A DNA stretch of 64,000 nucleotides from Sarocladium kiliense (GCA_030734395.1 JAUZTG010000047.1:496001-560000), one strand, 5' to 3'. Shown: positions 23,443 through 35,347, numbered from the stretch's first letter. A program made the numbers and translations. The notes: generated by a model from the sequence alone, not told the origin.

Positions 23443-25617
23443 ATGGCAGACACGAATTCAGCAGTTCTTCGGCGGTCTTGTCGAAGCAACACCGGCGTCA
23501 AACATGAACTCTCCGAAACATCACCAGCGATGACTCCTGCCCGCACGCCTCGTCGTGGGGTGAAGCGTGTTCGTTTCTCAGATCCAGGTCCCGCTCTTCA
23601 TAATGGCTCATCATCTCCATCTGCATCCTCTGGCTTGACGCCGATGATCCGACGCACCTCTCTTCTGACGCCCAAACGCCGCCGAGTCTCTACGCCAATT
23701 AGGCCCTTTCCTGCAATGTCATCAACAACAGCCCAAGGTTCTTCGTGCCAAGCACAAGATAATGTCGTTGATGGCAGAGTCCAACGTCGCCTCCGCCGCT
23801 CCAATGTCCGGGACCTCGTCAACAAGTTCGACCTTGAGAAGAAGCGCTCCTCTTCACAGCTGAATGCACTCCGTAACGAGCTCCGTGCCCGCGACCAAGA
23901 AATCTACGAGCTTCAGAACGCCACCATCGTTGTCGACAACGACCGTATCTGGGACCTTGAACGCCAAGTTGCTGATTTACAGCGCGAAGTGGAGAGACGT
24001 ACGCGTGACGATGATACCGAGCTGAATGATGATCGCAGTTTCAACTGGACCATGGCTGCGAGGGATCCTTTCGATGACGACTTCATGGACCTGGAGGACG
24101 GAGACGAAGGCGAAGGCGAGGACTCTCACTTCGGGAATGCCACAATCGGTCACTTCGTCTGCAGCACGCCGTCCAAGGCACGCACCTCGTTCCCAACTTC
24201 ATCTTTCCCAACACCGCCAGCAACAAGTCCAACTGCACCGGCAACGCCTTCCACAAGGTTTGCCCTGCCACCTCCAACGCCTTCGTCCGATGCTGGCGTT
24301 CAGGTGAGCCTCGAGGATGTGGAGACAAGGCGAATGCAGGAGGAGATAGCTTCGTTGAGGCTGGAAATGTCCAAATTGAGCGGTACGCTTGGCTCGTATC
24401 AGTCTCTAGCAGGTAGACTAGGAGAGCAGCTGTCAAGTGCTGGACATGTTGCCTCCGGTGACGAGGCAAGCCTTCTCGATACCCTGGAAACCCGAGTGAC
24501 AGATCTTCTGCGCTCCGCTTCAGACCGTACAGCAGCTCTGCAGCAGCTCACCCAGTCGATCGGTGATCTTGGCTTCCCAGGCTCCGATGCTAGCAACATG
24601 CTCGCCTCCCTAACCACACACTTCCGAGCCGCTCGTCTGGAGCTCGAGTACTTGACTCCTGGAGAGATTGCGCTTCCGCTCACATCACACGGCGCCGAGG
24701 TCCTCGACCTGCTTCTCACTCGCCTCCGCGACCTCGCTACCCGAGTCAAGGAGGGTGAGGACTCAATCGATGAATACCACGAGATCGAACTCTCCCTGCG
24801 CAAGCAGCTTGATGCTCGCGTCTCCATCATGGACGGCCTGAAAGCCGAGATGGCCAAAGCACAGAAGCTCATGTCTGATCGTGACGCGCGTATTCGTGCG
24901 CTTGAGATCGGCAATGACAGGCTCAAGGGCGCTGTCAGTGGCTATGTCCGAGATATTTCTGAGCTCGAGAAGCTTGTCGAAAGCCTGGAGCAGCAAGCCA
25001 ACGACGCTTCTGCCGCACATACTGAGGTTAAGGAATCAGCGCGGGTGTCACTCTCTTCCAAGGACGATATTATTGAAGACCTGGAGGTCAAGCTCTCTGC
25101 TGCAGCTCGCCGGGCTGAGTCTCTACAGCAACAGTTCACAGACGCTACTGCATCGCATTCACGCCAAGTCACTTCCTTGAACAAGCAACATGGCAAAGCC
25201 CTCGCCCTGCGCGACGCCCGCGTCGCCGAATTGCGCTCCGAGATCGACCGGGTCAATGAGTCGATTCGTGCCGCCCACGAGACGATTCGAGGTCTCCGTG
25301 TCGAGAATGGCGGATTGCAAAGCAAGATGGAGGACGAGCGCAGGAGGGCCAAGGCGGCATTAGATGCGATGAAGGAGGAGCTTCAGCGCGTGTTGCAGAT
25401 GAGCCAGGACTTTCTCAACACTCCCAAGAAGGATGCAGGTCAGTCAGGAATCGCATCTCAGACGGATGAGGTGCCGAGCTCCCCACTGTCTTCAGGAGCA
25501 AAGGTCGTTGCAGGTGGTCTTTTCGCCGGGGAGCTGGCGCGAAGGGGCAGCAAGAAGCTCCGTAGGAGACCCGACAGTGGACTTGGACTCATGGATGACG
25601 AAGAGGTCGAAGGTTGA
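23443..25617 (+). CDS. Uncharacterised coiled-coil protein with proline-directed kinase sites
   Basis: Single-exon gene of 724 aa. The N-terminal 120 residues are basic and rich in SP/TP motifs (TPARTPRRG, LTPKRRRVSTP), consistent with nuclear localisation and CDK-type phosphorylation. Coiled-coil heptads run over about 125-190, then an acidic patch (DDDFMDLEDGDEGEGED), a Ser/Pro/Thr linker (about 240-290) and a long coiled coil from about 290 to 660. The end is basic then acidic. This pattern resembles chromosome-axis, spindle-pole or nuclear-envelope scaffolds. I do not recognise a named family and assign no function. Confidence 0.8.
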   Translation: MADTNSAVLRRSCRSNTGVKHELSETSPAMTPARTPRRGVKRVRFSDPGPALHNGSSSPSASSGLTPMIRRTSLLTPKRRRVSTPIRPFPAMSSTTAQGSSCQAQDNVVDGRVQRRLRRSNVRDLVNKFDLEKKRSSSQLNALRNELRARDQEIYELQNATIVVDNDRIWDLERQVADLQREVERRTRDDDTELNDDRSFNWTMAARDPFDDDFMDLEDGDEGEGEDSHFGNATIGHFVCSTPSKARTSFPTSSFPTPPATSPTAPATPSTRFALPPPTPSSDAGVQVSLEDVETRRMQEEIASLRLEMSKLSGTLGSYQSLAGRLGEQLSSAGHVASGDEASLLDTLETRVTDLLRSASDRTAALQQLTQSIGDLGFPGSDASNMLASLTTHFRAARLELEYLTPGEIALPLTSHGAEVLDLLLTRLRDLATRVKEGEDSIDEYHEIELSLRKQLDARVSIMDGLKAEMAKAQKLMSDRDARIRALEIGNDRLKGAVSGYVRDISELEKLVESLEQQANDASAAHTEVKESARVSLSSKDDIIEDLEVKLSAAARRAESLQQQFTDATASHSRQVTSLNKQHGKALALRDARVAELRSEIDRVNESIRAAHETIRGLRVENGGLQSKMEDERRRAKAALDAMKEELQRVLQMSQDFLNTPKKDAGQSGIASQTDEVPSSPLSSGAKVVAGGLFAGELARRGSKKLRRRPDSGLGLMDDEEVEG

Positions 25618-25811
25618 GTTGAGCTGTGGACTTGTATGTATGCATAAACGGCGTTGGTGTGCATTTACCATGTCATTCATTTGCTTTCTTTTGTCAGACG
25701 CACAGTCCTGTAATAAGGTTCTAGAACCCGGGAATCTAGCTTGAGGCTCAGTTCAAGCCCATCTCCAATGCGGATGAATCAGCTTTCACCGTCTGAAGCC
25801 TCTATGCCTGT

Positions 25812-27506
25812 TCATTCATCATAGAACCTCCACTTCGCTTCGTAGTCCGTCGTTAAGTCCAGGTCCAGCAGCAAGGCCCTGAGCAGCTCAATCGGCATCA
25901 TGTTGGATTTCAGTACTGCGTCGTTGAATTGCTTCTCCCCGAAGAGTCCTTTCTCCAGAACCTCTCTCCGGAGTAGGAAGAGCTGCAATGCTCCAAGCAT
26001 ATAACCGCACTGGTACAACGGTGACCAGTCCCCATTGAAGGATCTCCTGACTTCGCCTTCGGCGGTGGAACGCTCGTGTCCAACCCAATCAACCAGCAAA
26101 TCAACGCACTGCTGAGCCGTCATCTTGCCCAAATGGAAGTTCAGGGAGAAGATAATACGAGCACAACGATGCATGCGCCAGAAAAGCGACCCAACTCGAT
26201 CTTCGGCGGACACGAAGAAGTCCCCGCGTGACCAGAAGACCATTTCCCAATACATAGCCCATCCCTCCACAAAGAATGGTGTGCTGAACAGCTGCCTGTG
26301 GCTATTATGCCTCTCTGCCATAAACATCTGTAGTCTATGACCTGGTATCAGCTCGTGGAAAGCCACAGCTCGCGAGAAGTGCCGATTGTTGCCTCTCATC
26401 ACCATCTGCTTGAGCTCGTAAGGCATATCCGCCGTTGGGTACGAAACGAGGATACTTGGTCCGCCGAGGAAGAAGGGTGCCACTTTCTGGTCTTCGGGTG
26501 TCATCATGAACATGCGGTATGTCTCTTCAGCCAAGACAGGGACAGTAACGAGATCCCGTTCGCGCACAAATGAAGTACCCTCCCTGGCCAGGTCTAGAAC
26601 AAGCTTTGTTTGCTCGCCGGGCGGCACCGACTGGTGCTTCACGTATTCAAGTGCCCGTTTCCAATGATCGCCAAAACCAAGCTCTCTGGAAGCAGCCTTG
26701 ATCTGCTCCTCGCACCAGGCATACTGCTCTCTGGCGATGGTGATGAGCTCTTCCGGGGAGTAAGCGATCATCTCTGCCTTGAGCTCGGCCAACAAGCCGT
26801 CTCGCCCAATTGGCTGACCGACAATCTCATCCTCAACATCAGGGTGCATCCCCGCGAGTTCGTATCGGATCAAAGGTATGTACTTCTGCAACGCTGCGTC
26901 AACCTCTCTCCATGGCTCAGCCACCCACCAGTCGAACATGGGATCGTACGAGGCATAGAAGCGGTAGGTCTCGGCGAGATGGTTTCTCAATTCTGACACG
27001 ACATCGACGGCTCTCAATGCGCTCGCCTTGTCGACCTCGACAGCGCCTCCTCGAATGCGAGATGTGATCCGACCGATGTCAAGGCTGACCTGATGCAGCT
27101 TCTGCGCCGTGAGCTCAGGTCTCATCAGTTCGACGCTTTGGCGATCTTCACATATTGACAGTATCAAAGTCGCAAAGGGGATAAGGATAGCATATCCATC
27201 TTTTCGTGAGCGTTCCAACTCGAGTTGGCTAGCTTCTCGGCGGAGGAAGTTCCTCAGTAACAGGAAGTCGACCTTGTCCGATTGACTTAGCCGGTCGAAT
27301 TCCACACTATCTAAAGACGCGGTCTCATCGAGAAGAAAACTGTGCAGCCGAGTGTATCGCTTATCGGAGATGGAGATGGAGTAGAACTTCGCTAGGTCGT
27401 TGAGATCGGACTGGACGCGTCGTACACGATCTGGAAGGGATTCATGGCATCGAATCGCCGGATTTGAGGGGATTGCCACCCAAGCTTCATCCATGATGCT
27501 CATCAA
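25812..27506 (-). CDS. DUF885 family protein (predicted zinc peptidase-like)
   Basis: Single exon, 564 aa. The family signature HELIPGH is at residues 384-390, followed by the conserved FFVEGWAMYWE segment, where the downstream Glu would complete a zinc site of the gluzincin type. Late conserved elements R-x-H-R-CAR and GYMLGALQLFLLR are also present. DUF885 proteins are widespread in bacteria and fungi and are predicted metallocarboxypeptidase-like enzymes; few have known substrates. No signal peptide is seen, so a cytosolic enzyme is likely. The start could be Met1 or Met2 (adjacent ATGs). The region is intact, with no frameshift. Confidence 0.88.
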   Translation of the reverse strand: MMSIMDEAWVAIPSNPAIRCHESLPDRVRRVQSDLNDLAKFYSISISDKRYTRLHSFLLDETASLDSVEFDRLSQSDKVDFLLLRNFLRREASQLELERSRKDGYAILIPFATLILSICEDRQSVELMRPELTAQKLHQVSLDIGRITSRIRGGAVEVDKASALRAVDVVSELRNHLAETYRFYASYDPMFDWWVAEPWREVDAALQKYIPLIRYELAGMHPDVEDEIVGQPIGRDGLLAELKAEMIAYSPEELITIAREQYAWCEEQIKAASRELGFGDHWKRALEYVKHQSVPPGEQTKLVLDLAREGTSFVRERDLVTVPVLAEETYRMFMMTPEDQKVAPFFLGGPSILVSYPTADMPYELKQMVMRGNNRHFSRAVAFHELIPGHRLQMFMAERHNSHRQLFSTPFFVEGWAMYWEMVFWSRGDFFVSAEDRVGSLFWRMHRCARIIFSLNFHLGKMTAQQCVDLLVDWVGHERSTAEGEVRRSFNGDWSPLYQCGYMLGALQLFLLRREVLEKGLFGEKQFNDAVLKSNMMPIELLRALLLDLDLTTDYEAKWRFYDE

Positions 27507-27938
27507 GACGCAACACAGCTGAGTATGAAGAGCAAGGTTCAGTCAGAGAGTCCGCTGGTGATGGTAGTTGGCGGGCCGTGATGCGGGGCCGTGACCGCCT
27601 TTCCAAGCCGCATTCAAGCCTCTTCTTCCTCAGCGGCCGACCGCCGCACTCCGTGCATCTCACTCTTGCTGGTAATTCCAAGCACCTCACCCATGAGGAA
27701 TATGTATTGTGTCCAGTCGGATTTCGGTGCACACATCGCCGAATGGCGGTCTACACCGAGGAGCGAATAGCGTTAAATCGAGATTCGAGCTTAGACTCGG
27801 GGGGAACCCTACTGCCTTATTCATATGCTCGGCCAGTAACTTTGCACGCCTGCGCTGATTCCTGATGAAGTGGTTAGATGGACGTTTAAAGGAGCGGACG
27901 ACGAGCTAATGAAGGCTGGTCAAGGCTGTGAGTATGAT
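27507..27938. other. Intergenic upstream of DUF885 gene
   Basis: About 430 bp containing the DUF885 promoter. I see no gene or repeat. Confidence 0.55.
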
Positions 27939-28253
27939 CTACCAAGCGAGAGCGACGATTAGCTCTGGGGCAAGTAGGCATAGCAGAGCCCAGAATATCT
28001 TGGCCCAGATCCTCGCATACCAGCCGTCGTTGCCGACTACATTAAGGTGTAGAGCAGTCCAGATGCACAAACCAAGCGTAATGAAGCAAGATGTCAGAAT
28101 GTCCGCGGTTCCGCGGACTACTGGATTCGGCTGCCAGCCTACGATGTCCGTTGCGTTACCACCATGGGGGCCGACGTATGCCAAAGGAGTGGCACGCTTC
28201 GGATTGCTGTCGCTGCGATTTGAAGGAGTCGCGATATATGGTGGTTTCGTCAA
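27939..28253 (-). pseudogene. Truncated fungal membrane protein fragment
   Basis: A 104-codon frame with the entry region of a common Pezizomycotina membrane-protein family: GW-P-VRGTADIL, then a TM segment with SCFITLGLCIWTALHLNV, a W-x-R linker and a second hydrophobic segment FWALLCLLAPELIVALAW. Full-length relatives as I recall them continue for several hundred residues. Here the frame stops with TAG directly after the second hydrophobic segment, and the downstream minus strand shows no recognisable continuation. No normal-length intron rescues it. It is probably a 5' remnant. A short bona fide gene remains possible. Confidence 0.5.
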
Positions 28254-30373
28254 CCTGAGAATTGTAATGAATTTTTAAGAGGCTAGAGTCGGTTGCGCCA
28301 GAGCCGTTCCATGGGAAGTAATTCACGCCCGAATGCTTCTCCTGGCAACGCCGTGCGTTCCTTGAATCAGGCTCTGGCAACAACTGAACACCTGAGCATT
28401 TGCGACGACAGCCAGCCGCCCTGATGTAGTGAGACAGTGAGGGCTTATAGCGAATCCGTACACCCTGTTCCCTCCGTAGCCCAAAGACGCAGCAAAGCAC
28501 TGTGTAGTATCCTTACGTTGAATTGGAGGACCAGTTTGCCTGGCGGGTCGCGGTTGATCTCTAGGATGCCCGTACTTACGGCAGTTGAGCCGCAACTCGT
28601 CCGCTTAGTGAAGTAAAGGGCGGAAGGCGCTTTCTGAAAACTCGACCAATTTTGATCATATACTGCTTTACTGGGACGGGCCATATGTGATAGACGTAGG
28701 ACTGGGTTCGAGTTTGATAGGCTGTATGCTCTGCTCCCGGCCGCACCGGAGAGTGATGTCATTCGGCAAATGCTACTCATCAAGCTCAGTTTGGACCAGC
28801 AAGGAAGGGGACGCGTAATGCGTGAGGAAGATCAGCTTAGGAGTGTGTAAAGACTGGTGTTAGCCTAGTCAAAAGAAATGCGAAAGCTGGAGGTTCTAGG
28901 GAGTCGTGCCCACTTGCGATCCAGATTAAATCCACCTCCATGGTAATGAGATCTTGATGTGGAGGGCGAGGAGGACTGTACGTCGTGCGTTGATGGAAGC
29001 ACTTCGGATTGATTGCGTGTTGCTCGTTGCATGTTACACAGCACGGCTTCCGTTGCACCTGAACTCCTTGACATTCTCGAAAAAGCGATGAAGGAAGAAC
29101 GGCGGGCACGCGTTGTTCCTTTTTCCCGTGCTCCGATGAAGCACCATGTCGATCTCTTGCTTCACATCTCCACCACTAAAACTCTGGTGTTTGGCGGTGG
29201 CGCGCCACGCCAGGGGCTTCAGAGAGACAAGCCTTTTTGTTGACAGGGGAAGAGGACGCTAGGGGCCAGACCCACGCGCGAGTGCTTCAGGGACATAGCA
29301 CGCCAATCTCAAACCTGCTCCCAGTTCACAGTGCAATGAGGTCGATATCTGAACGGGCTTGGCCTCTTATCAAACTGAGCCTAAGCCAGGCATTGCCTTG
29401 CCCTAAACATTGCCACCGGCCCAGGAGAGAGCCCAGAAACGGTTGTACTGTATACTCAGGTACCGATTTTATTTGCCCGCGATTACGCACACACTAGGCC
29501 CACGTTAAGATATAGGCTTATTACAGTCTCGCGAGCTCAATTATTACAGTGCGCCGCCGGCTGTCCTGACAGTGGGTCGCCCGCCGGGTTAGCACCTAAC
29601 GTCGGCTGACGCAACTTGTGCCTTCACTTCATCGTTGACGGAACAGGACCGCAACCGGACAGGGTTGGCATAATGATCAGCACAAATATCCAAAGCAAAC
29701 TTGTCAGGATCAACAATCAATAACGAACGTAGAAAGGAGACTTCCTCCTCTGCTCATGCTGTCGCAACCTTCTCACCATTTTCTCACGTTCCTTCTTCCT
29801 CCTTCCTTCTCAACCGCGGCCAGCTGCCCCTTCCTTCCCCAGACAGCCGATCCAGGCACCTGCCTTCTTCCCGTTAGCCACCAACGGCAAGCGGCGGTGC
29901 TATTCGTCCAACGCTCCTAACCTTCGCTGGCCAACCGTTCAACGTCGCTCACAACCTCGCTCTCTTCTCCTCAACCCCTGTTTGCGGCGACGCTTCTAGT
30001 CCTCCGTGGCATTCTTTCCAGTCTTTCTTTACTGTTGTTCTCTCCTGTGTGGTTTCTTTCTTTCCATCGACTACCTGCTTTCCGTCTCAGCAGTTGCGCC
30101 ACGCTAGATCACATGTTGTGTTTCTGACACACTCCCTTCTTTTGGACCTCCCTTCCCAAGGCGCCTGCTTCCTTGAGTGCCTCAGCCACGTCATTCCAGC
30201 CATTTGCAACCGGCTTATTACGCTTGGCCATAGCTACACATCGACTCTTTCGGGTACTCGAGGCATCTATCGTCACCGAGCTGTGGCAGACGGCTGCTCG
30301 GCTGCGCTGAATTGTCCCTGCTTCTAGCCAGCTACCATCTCGCAGACCTGGATCAACCCAGATCTAAGAAGTC
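28254..30373. other. Intergenic region with pyrimidine-rich Cas1 leader
   Basis: About 2.1 kb. Up to 29.5 kb only short ORFs without recognisable content are seen. From about 29.75 kb the plus strand is strongly C/T-rich up to the start of the Cas1-like gene, and is probably its promoter and long 5' leader. A five-codon upstream ORF (ATG TTG TGT TTC TGA) lies at 30113-30127 inside this leader. Confidence 0.55.
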
Positions 30374-33125
30374 ATGGCCAGCTCAAGAGCCATCAACAAG
30401 TTCCTCTCAGTCGCCGTGACGCTGGCCGTCCTCCTCGGAATCCTGAAGGACTTCTTCTTTGCCACTGCGGATCCTTACCGCTGCAACGCACTGCTGAGTA
30501 GAGGGACCTGGCGCGACCCGCTCGATGCCAACGGCTCTCGTGAGTCCTTCAAGCACTGGGAGCCCGAAGGGTGCATGCTACACAAGTACTCCGATGCAGA
30601 TATTCGCGACTGTCTCGAAGGGCGTCATCTGCTCTTTATTGGAGATTCAACAACCCGCCAAGTATTCTGGGCTACAGCTCGTCAGGTAAGCCACCTCAAT
30701 CCGAAAATCAGGGGTTCGGTACAGCTGCATCAGAGCACCACCAATGAACCCTCGTTGGTTCGCATGTCCTCATGAGAGGACACTGTTGCGTCACCGGTTG
30801 TTTTGGCACGCCTCGAGTCCGATCTCCGAGAAGTCCGGTTACTAATGTGTCAATCAATAGCTCGATGAGGCGAAAGCAAATGAGTTGCAAGCAGCTTCCG
30901 GTGCTCATGAGGATTATGATGTCGAGTTGGGCGGCGTCCGTCTCGTCTTTCATTGGAATCCTTATCTGAAATTCGATGAGGAGCATGCCGCCACCAGAAG
31001 TGAGCTTGAGCAGTACTACAAGCAGCGAAAGGACCCAAAATCTGCCAAGGATCAGCAGAATGCGGCGGTAATCTTCGTTGGCACAGGAGCTTGGTTCGCC
31101 GCTAATCTCGATGCCGAAACAGCGCTCCGAGATTTTTCACAAGCATACACTGACCTGCGAGCCATTGTCCATCACAATGACTTCCCACCCTTGGCTTTAC
31201 AGAGCCTCGACAACCTAGATGGGACAGGCCCTCAAATTTTCGTGGCGCCACCTGTGCCGCCCATATATGGCGAGAACAACTCTCGGGTTGCAGACGGCAA
31301 CGATGTTGCCCCGGAGAGCGTTCTCGCTCTTCAAGACTGGCTTGTGGAACACGACATGGAAAACAACCTGTCCTTGCTTCGATCCTATTCGATCCTGACG
31401 AACCAGCAACCAGGCGCGATTGATGATCTTGAGAACACCGGGTTTCATGTCATTAACTCTGTTGCTGACACTAAGGCGAACATCTTGCTCAACGCACGCT
31501 GCAATGCCAAACTCGACCGGATGCACGGCTACCCATACGATCGCACCTGTTGCACCGACTACAGTCCTTTGCCGCTACTCCAGACGTTGGTTCTGGGTCT
31601 CTGCGCCTTCTACCTTGCGCTGTGCCTCCTCAACGAAGCCCGATTCCTTCGAGACTCGGACTCTAGCCGATCTGGTGTTTTCAGCCTCGATGTAGGCATA
31701 TTCGTCACAGCCCTATTGGTTTGCTACTGGGGCGACCGTACTCAAGCTTTCGCCAAGGGTAGCAAGGCATTCGAGTCGTGGGAATTCTCCGCTTTGTGTC
31801 TCCTTGCAGCCGTAGCTTGTGTTACGACGATGGCGAAAACTACCCCTCCGCGGCCGAAGCCTGGACAACAGCATGCAGATGCCGAACTTGCAGACACCAA
31901 ACCGCTGTCTCGTGATCAAACAGACGAGTGGAAGGGCTGGATGCAAGCCATTATCTTGATCTATCACTGGACGGGTGGCTCCCGAGTGCTTGGCATTTAC
32001 ATCGGCGTGCGCTTGCTCGTCGCAGCTTACCTATTCCAAACAGGGTTCGGACATGCCGTTTACTTCGTGTCGAAGAAGGACTTTTCCTTCAAGCGCGTCG
32101 CCTCTGTTTTACTCCGCCTCAACCTTCTCAGCTGCGCGTTGCCCTTTGTCATGCATACCGAGTATATGTTCTACTACTTCGCGCCCTTGGTCAGCTTCTG
32201 GTTCCTGATCGTCTACGCCACGTTTGCCATTGCATCGCAGTACAATGATAGCCCGCGCGCACTTTTAGTCAAGTTCGGAATCGCAGCTACCATCTGCCCA
32301 GGGCTGGTTCTTTGGACCCCTCTCCTCGACTGGGTGTTTGCGATTCTCAGTTTTGTGTTCCGAATCGAATGGGATCTTCGCGAGTGGCAATTCCGCCTAG
32401 GCTTGGATGGCTTTATCGTCTACATTGGCGTGTTCATGGGGATTGCCTCGGTTCAGACGAAGATTTACAACAAACTCCTAACTCAGACTAGAGGTCTCGT
32501 GGGTGTGCTGGGTGCAGCATCCATGATCGCATACTGGCTGGCGTCCTCAACATACCTCGATGAGAAGAAGCTCTACAACCACTTCCACCCGTTCATCTCC
32601 TTCATTCCGATCTTCGGATTTATCGCTCTGCGGAACATCAACGCTTCTGCGCGCCTCTGGTACTCCCGAAGCATGTCGTGGCTTGGCCGCTGCTCGCTGG
32701 AGACATTCACACTGCAGTTCCACATCTTCCTTGCAGCAGATACCAAGGGACTGCTTTTGACCGGTCTTTTCGGGGGCAACGGCAGTCTATTCCACGATCG
32801 CTGGCGGGATCTTTTGATGGTCGCCCCCATGTTCTTGTGGCTCAGTTGGCGTGTAGCAGAGGCGACAAATGTAATGGTCCAGCTGTTGATCACCGTCAAT
32901 GCTCCAAGTAAACCAGCTTTGGCTGGGGAAATGGACATTGAAAGTAAAGGCGACGCCGAGAAGCCCGATCAACTTCGATGGTGGCAGAGACTGCATTGCG
33001 CCGACCTGCGGCTGCGAGTTGGCGGCATGCTCGTCGCCATGTGGTTGATGAATCTGGTGCGTTCATCACTTTGGTGATCCAATTTTTGAATTATAGAAGG
33101 TGGCTAACATGCATAGTTATATTGA
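30374..33125 (+). CDS. Cas1-type polysaccharide O-acetyltransferase
   Basis: Membrane enzyme of the Cas1p family, which O-acetylates cell-wall or secreted glycans in the secretory pathway. Exons are 30374-30685, 30861-33056 and 33117-33125, giving 838 aa. The last exon is only 9 nt (Leu-Tyr-stop). It is supported by an ideal GCTAAC branch site 7 nt before TAG; without it the frame would end as VRSSLW at 33077. After a signal-anchor (residues 8-30) comes a lumenal PC-esterase domain with FIGDSTTRQ (Ser92) and KLDRMHGYP (Asp323, His326), the GDS and DxxH catalytic elements. About a dozen membrane segments follow. The name comes from the Cryptococcus capsule acetyltransferase; the glycan modified here is unknown. 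Confidence 0.9.
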
Positions 33126-33825
33126 ACGCGTGGCGATCCTAGCCCTTGCGGCGCGTTGTATAGGCATGATGCATGCAATTACTTGGACATCGTGCCTGTC
33201 TCGCATCAGCACAGATGATGCGGGACGCGTCGGCAGCTGGGCTTTTCCACATTGGATTTGGACCTGGCACTAGATCTTGATTTTGCGATGGCGCTCGGTG
33301 TTGAGGTTTTCTGTTTTGCCGCACCAATACATTGTGGTGGCTATTCGACGCGTAGTGCGAGATCAATCTATGAATACGATGTGATCTTTTGAGCATTTAG
33401 CAGGAAGGTCGTTCTGAGCAATTGCAACATACTGAGTGTTGCTAGAGGCCTGGGTGTGCATTTAGTAGAGTTGCATTCTTAATCGAATACCACCTGTGCA
33501 ATCGCTGGTCGCGTGTTGAAGTGGTCGTTATCACTGATAGCATTTCCGCATGGCAATGCCGAGCCGTGGCTCCGAAAAGTCCCATGATTACCGAAGCCAA
33601 GAACCGGAGGTGACTCGGAGCCAGGCAGAGTCATTTCTTTGCCGCCACAGCCCCGTTCCGTCGAGCACTCCCGCATTCTTCCCCATCCGAAATCCGATTT
33701 CTTGACAACGACGGCAGCACGATGTACGATCCTTCCTGAGGCTTTGTCGCGCAAGAGGCGCATCCAGACACGAGTAAAAGCCAGCCAGCATCGGCAGGGC
33801 TATTAGTCCTGCGACACCTGCCGCG
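33126..33825. other. Intergenic, no supported gene
   Basis: 700 bp between Cas1-like and Mpv17-like genes on the same strand. Minus-strand ORFs at 33479-33983 have no recognisable content. Confidence 0.55.
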
Positions 33826-34670
33826 ATGGGAGCCATGCCGGTTCTCCTTCGGTTATCGACCCGAACTCGCGACCGGCTCGTCTCCCACCGCCATCTCCTC
33901 AAGAACCAACTGCAACACCGACGAAGCAGCAGCGGCAAGAGCACAAAGCCGACCGAGACATCTATCCCTGTCCCGAACCACATTGGTCCACTACCTTTCT
34001 GGCAGCGCCTTGGGCCGTTGACGCGCCTCGCTTCGGGGTATGCGCGGGCGCAGAAGCGTCGGCCGTATGTGACGCAGCTGTGCAGCTCGCTGACGATCTA
34101 TTTTCTTGGAGATCTGGGCGCGCAGTGGCTGAGTGAGGATGAGGAATGGGATCCGAAGCGGACGATGAGGAGTTTGGTGATTGGGGGAGTGTCGTCGATC
34201 CCCAGCTACAAATGGTGAGTCTCCTATGGAAGCAAGAAAGAGCGGTGGACAGGCTAACTTTGTGCAAAAGGTTCCTCTTCCTCTCGCATAACTTCAACTA
34301 CTCCTCGCACATTGTTTCCCTCGCTATCAAGATCGCTATCAACCAATCCATCTTCACGCCCTGCTTCAACACCTACTTTTTCGGCATGCAATCCCTCCTC
34401 TCGGGCGATTCCCTTCCCGCAGTTTGGGAGCGCGTCAAGGCCACTGTACCGACGAGCATAGTCAACTCATGCAAGCTGTGGCCGGCTGTCACGGCGTTCA
34501 GCTTCACGTTCATTCCGATCGAATATAGGAGCGTGTTTGCGGGTGTCATCGCGATTGGGTGGCAGACATATCTGGCGTTTTTGAACAGGAGGGCCGAGCA
34601 GATGGAGGCGATGAGGGAGGAGGAGGCCCAGGAGTTGGCTGTGGGGAGCAAGATTGCAGAGGCGGCATAG
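33826..34670 (+). CDS. Mpv17/PMP22 (Sym1-like) membrane protein
   Basis: Two exons, 33826-34214 and 34271-34670, give 262 aa. The family is four-helix membrane proteins of the mitochondrial inner membrane (Sym1, Mpv17) or peroxisome (Pxmp2). The signature order is visible: RPYVTQLCSSLTIYFLGDLGAQ, a WDPKRTMRSLVIGG segment, then the Trp codon split by the intron and a late FTFIPIEYRSVFAGVIAIGWQTYLAFLNR, which is the conserved helix 4 block with W-x-x-YL. A basic N-terminus of about 60 residues could be a mitochondrial presequence. Two in-frame Met codons (residues 1 and 4) could both start. Usual family length is 180-260 aa. Confidence 0.9.
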
Positions 34671-35347
34671 ACGATGGTGATCACCACCGTGGAAGATATG
34701 GCTGTGATGATGATATGATCTGGTGATTAGAGTTGTGGGCATTGCATTTAGAGCGGCGTTTGGGTGCAGTAGATTCAAGTGGCTCGATTTACATGAACGG
34801 TAGACGCCAGCGAACAGCCTAGACAGGCCTATAGATTTTATTTGCATTTTATATAAATGAACATTTCAAAATTCGAGACCCTCGGCCTCAGGTTGCCAGT
34901 AGAAACCTTTGCTGTCTTTACTTGTTGATACCTATGTCGCTGTTGTTGTGAACAGACAGGATGCAGCTACCCTGAATGCTCCTCGTAATTCATCCTTTCC
35001 ATCCAATAAAGTCTTCTCTTGCTCGATAATCAATGCCTTTTATTTCAGAACCGGATTCTGGAGATCGACAATGATTTCTGCCTAGTAATTGCCTCCGAAG
35101 CCTGTTTGTTGTGCGCTCATCACGGTTGACACGCAAAGACGCGTGGCTGAGCACCAACCAAGAGGCGCCTGCATGAAGCAATGACGAGATGCTTCGCTGG
35201 CACCTCCACACGCAAACATTACAAGCTCCATCCTCTCTAACCTAAGTCCCATAACTTTATCTCTCATCGTAGGCAACATTCTTGGAGCTCGTGTTTCCAG
35301 ACCTACCCTTCCAGATCCCATTGCTATATCCTTCCGGCGACCTGTGA
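34671..35347. other. Intergenic / chitinase upstream region
   Basis: About 680 bp with no recognisable gene. I searched it for an ATG-bearing exon with a strong donor that could splice to the membrane-anchor frame beginning at 35348 and found none. Confidence 0.5.

Noticed and set aside
28700..28730. GGGTTCGAG reminiscent of a tRNA B box
   Set aside because: No A box or foldable cloverleaf around it, and the B box consensus fails at its 3' end.
33057..33077. Cas1-like protein ending VRSSLW by simple read-through
   Set aside because: The downstream branch site and acceptor make the spliced Leu-Tyr end more likely. Kept only as an alternative.
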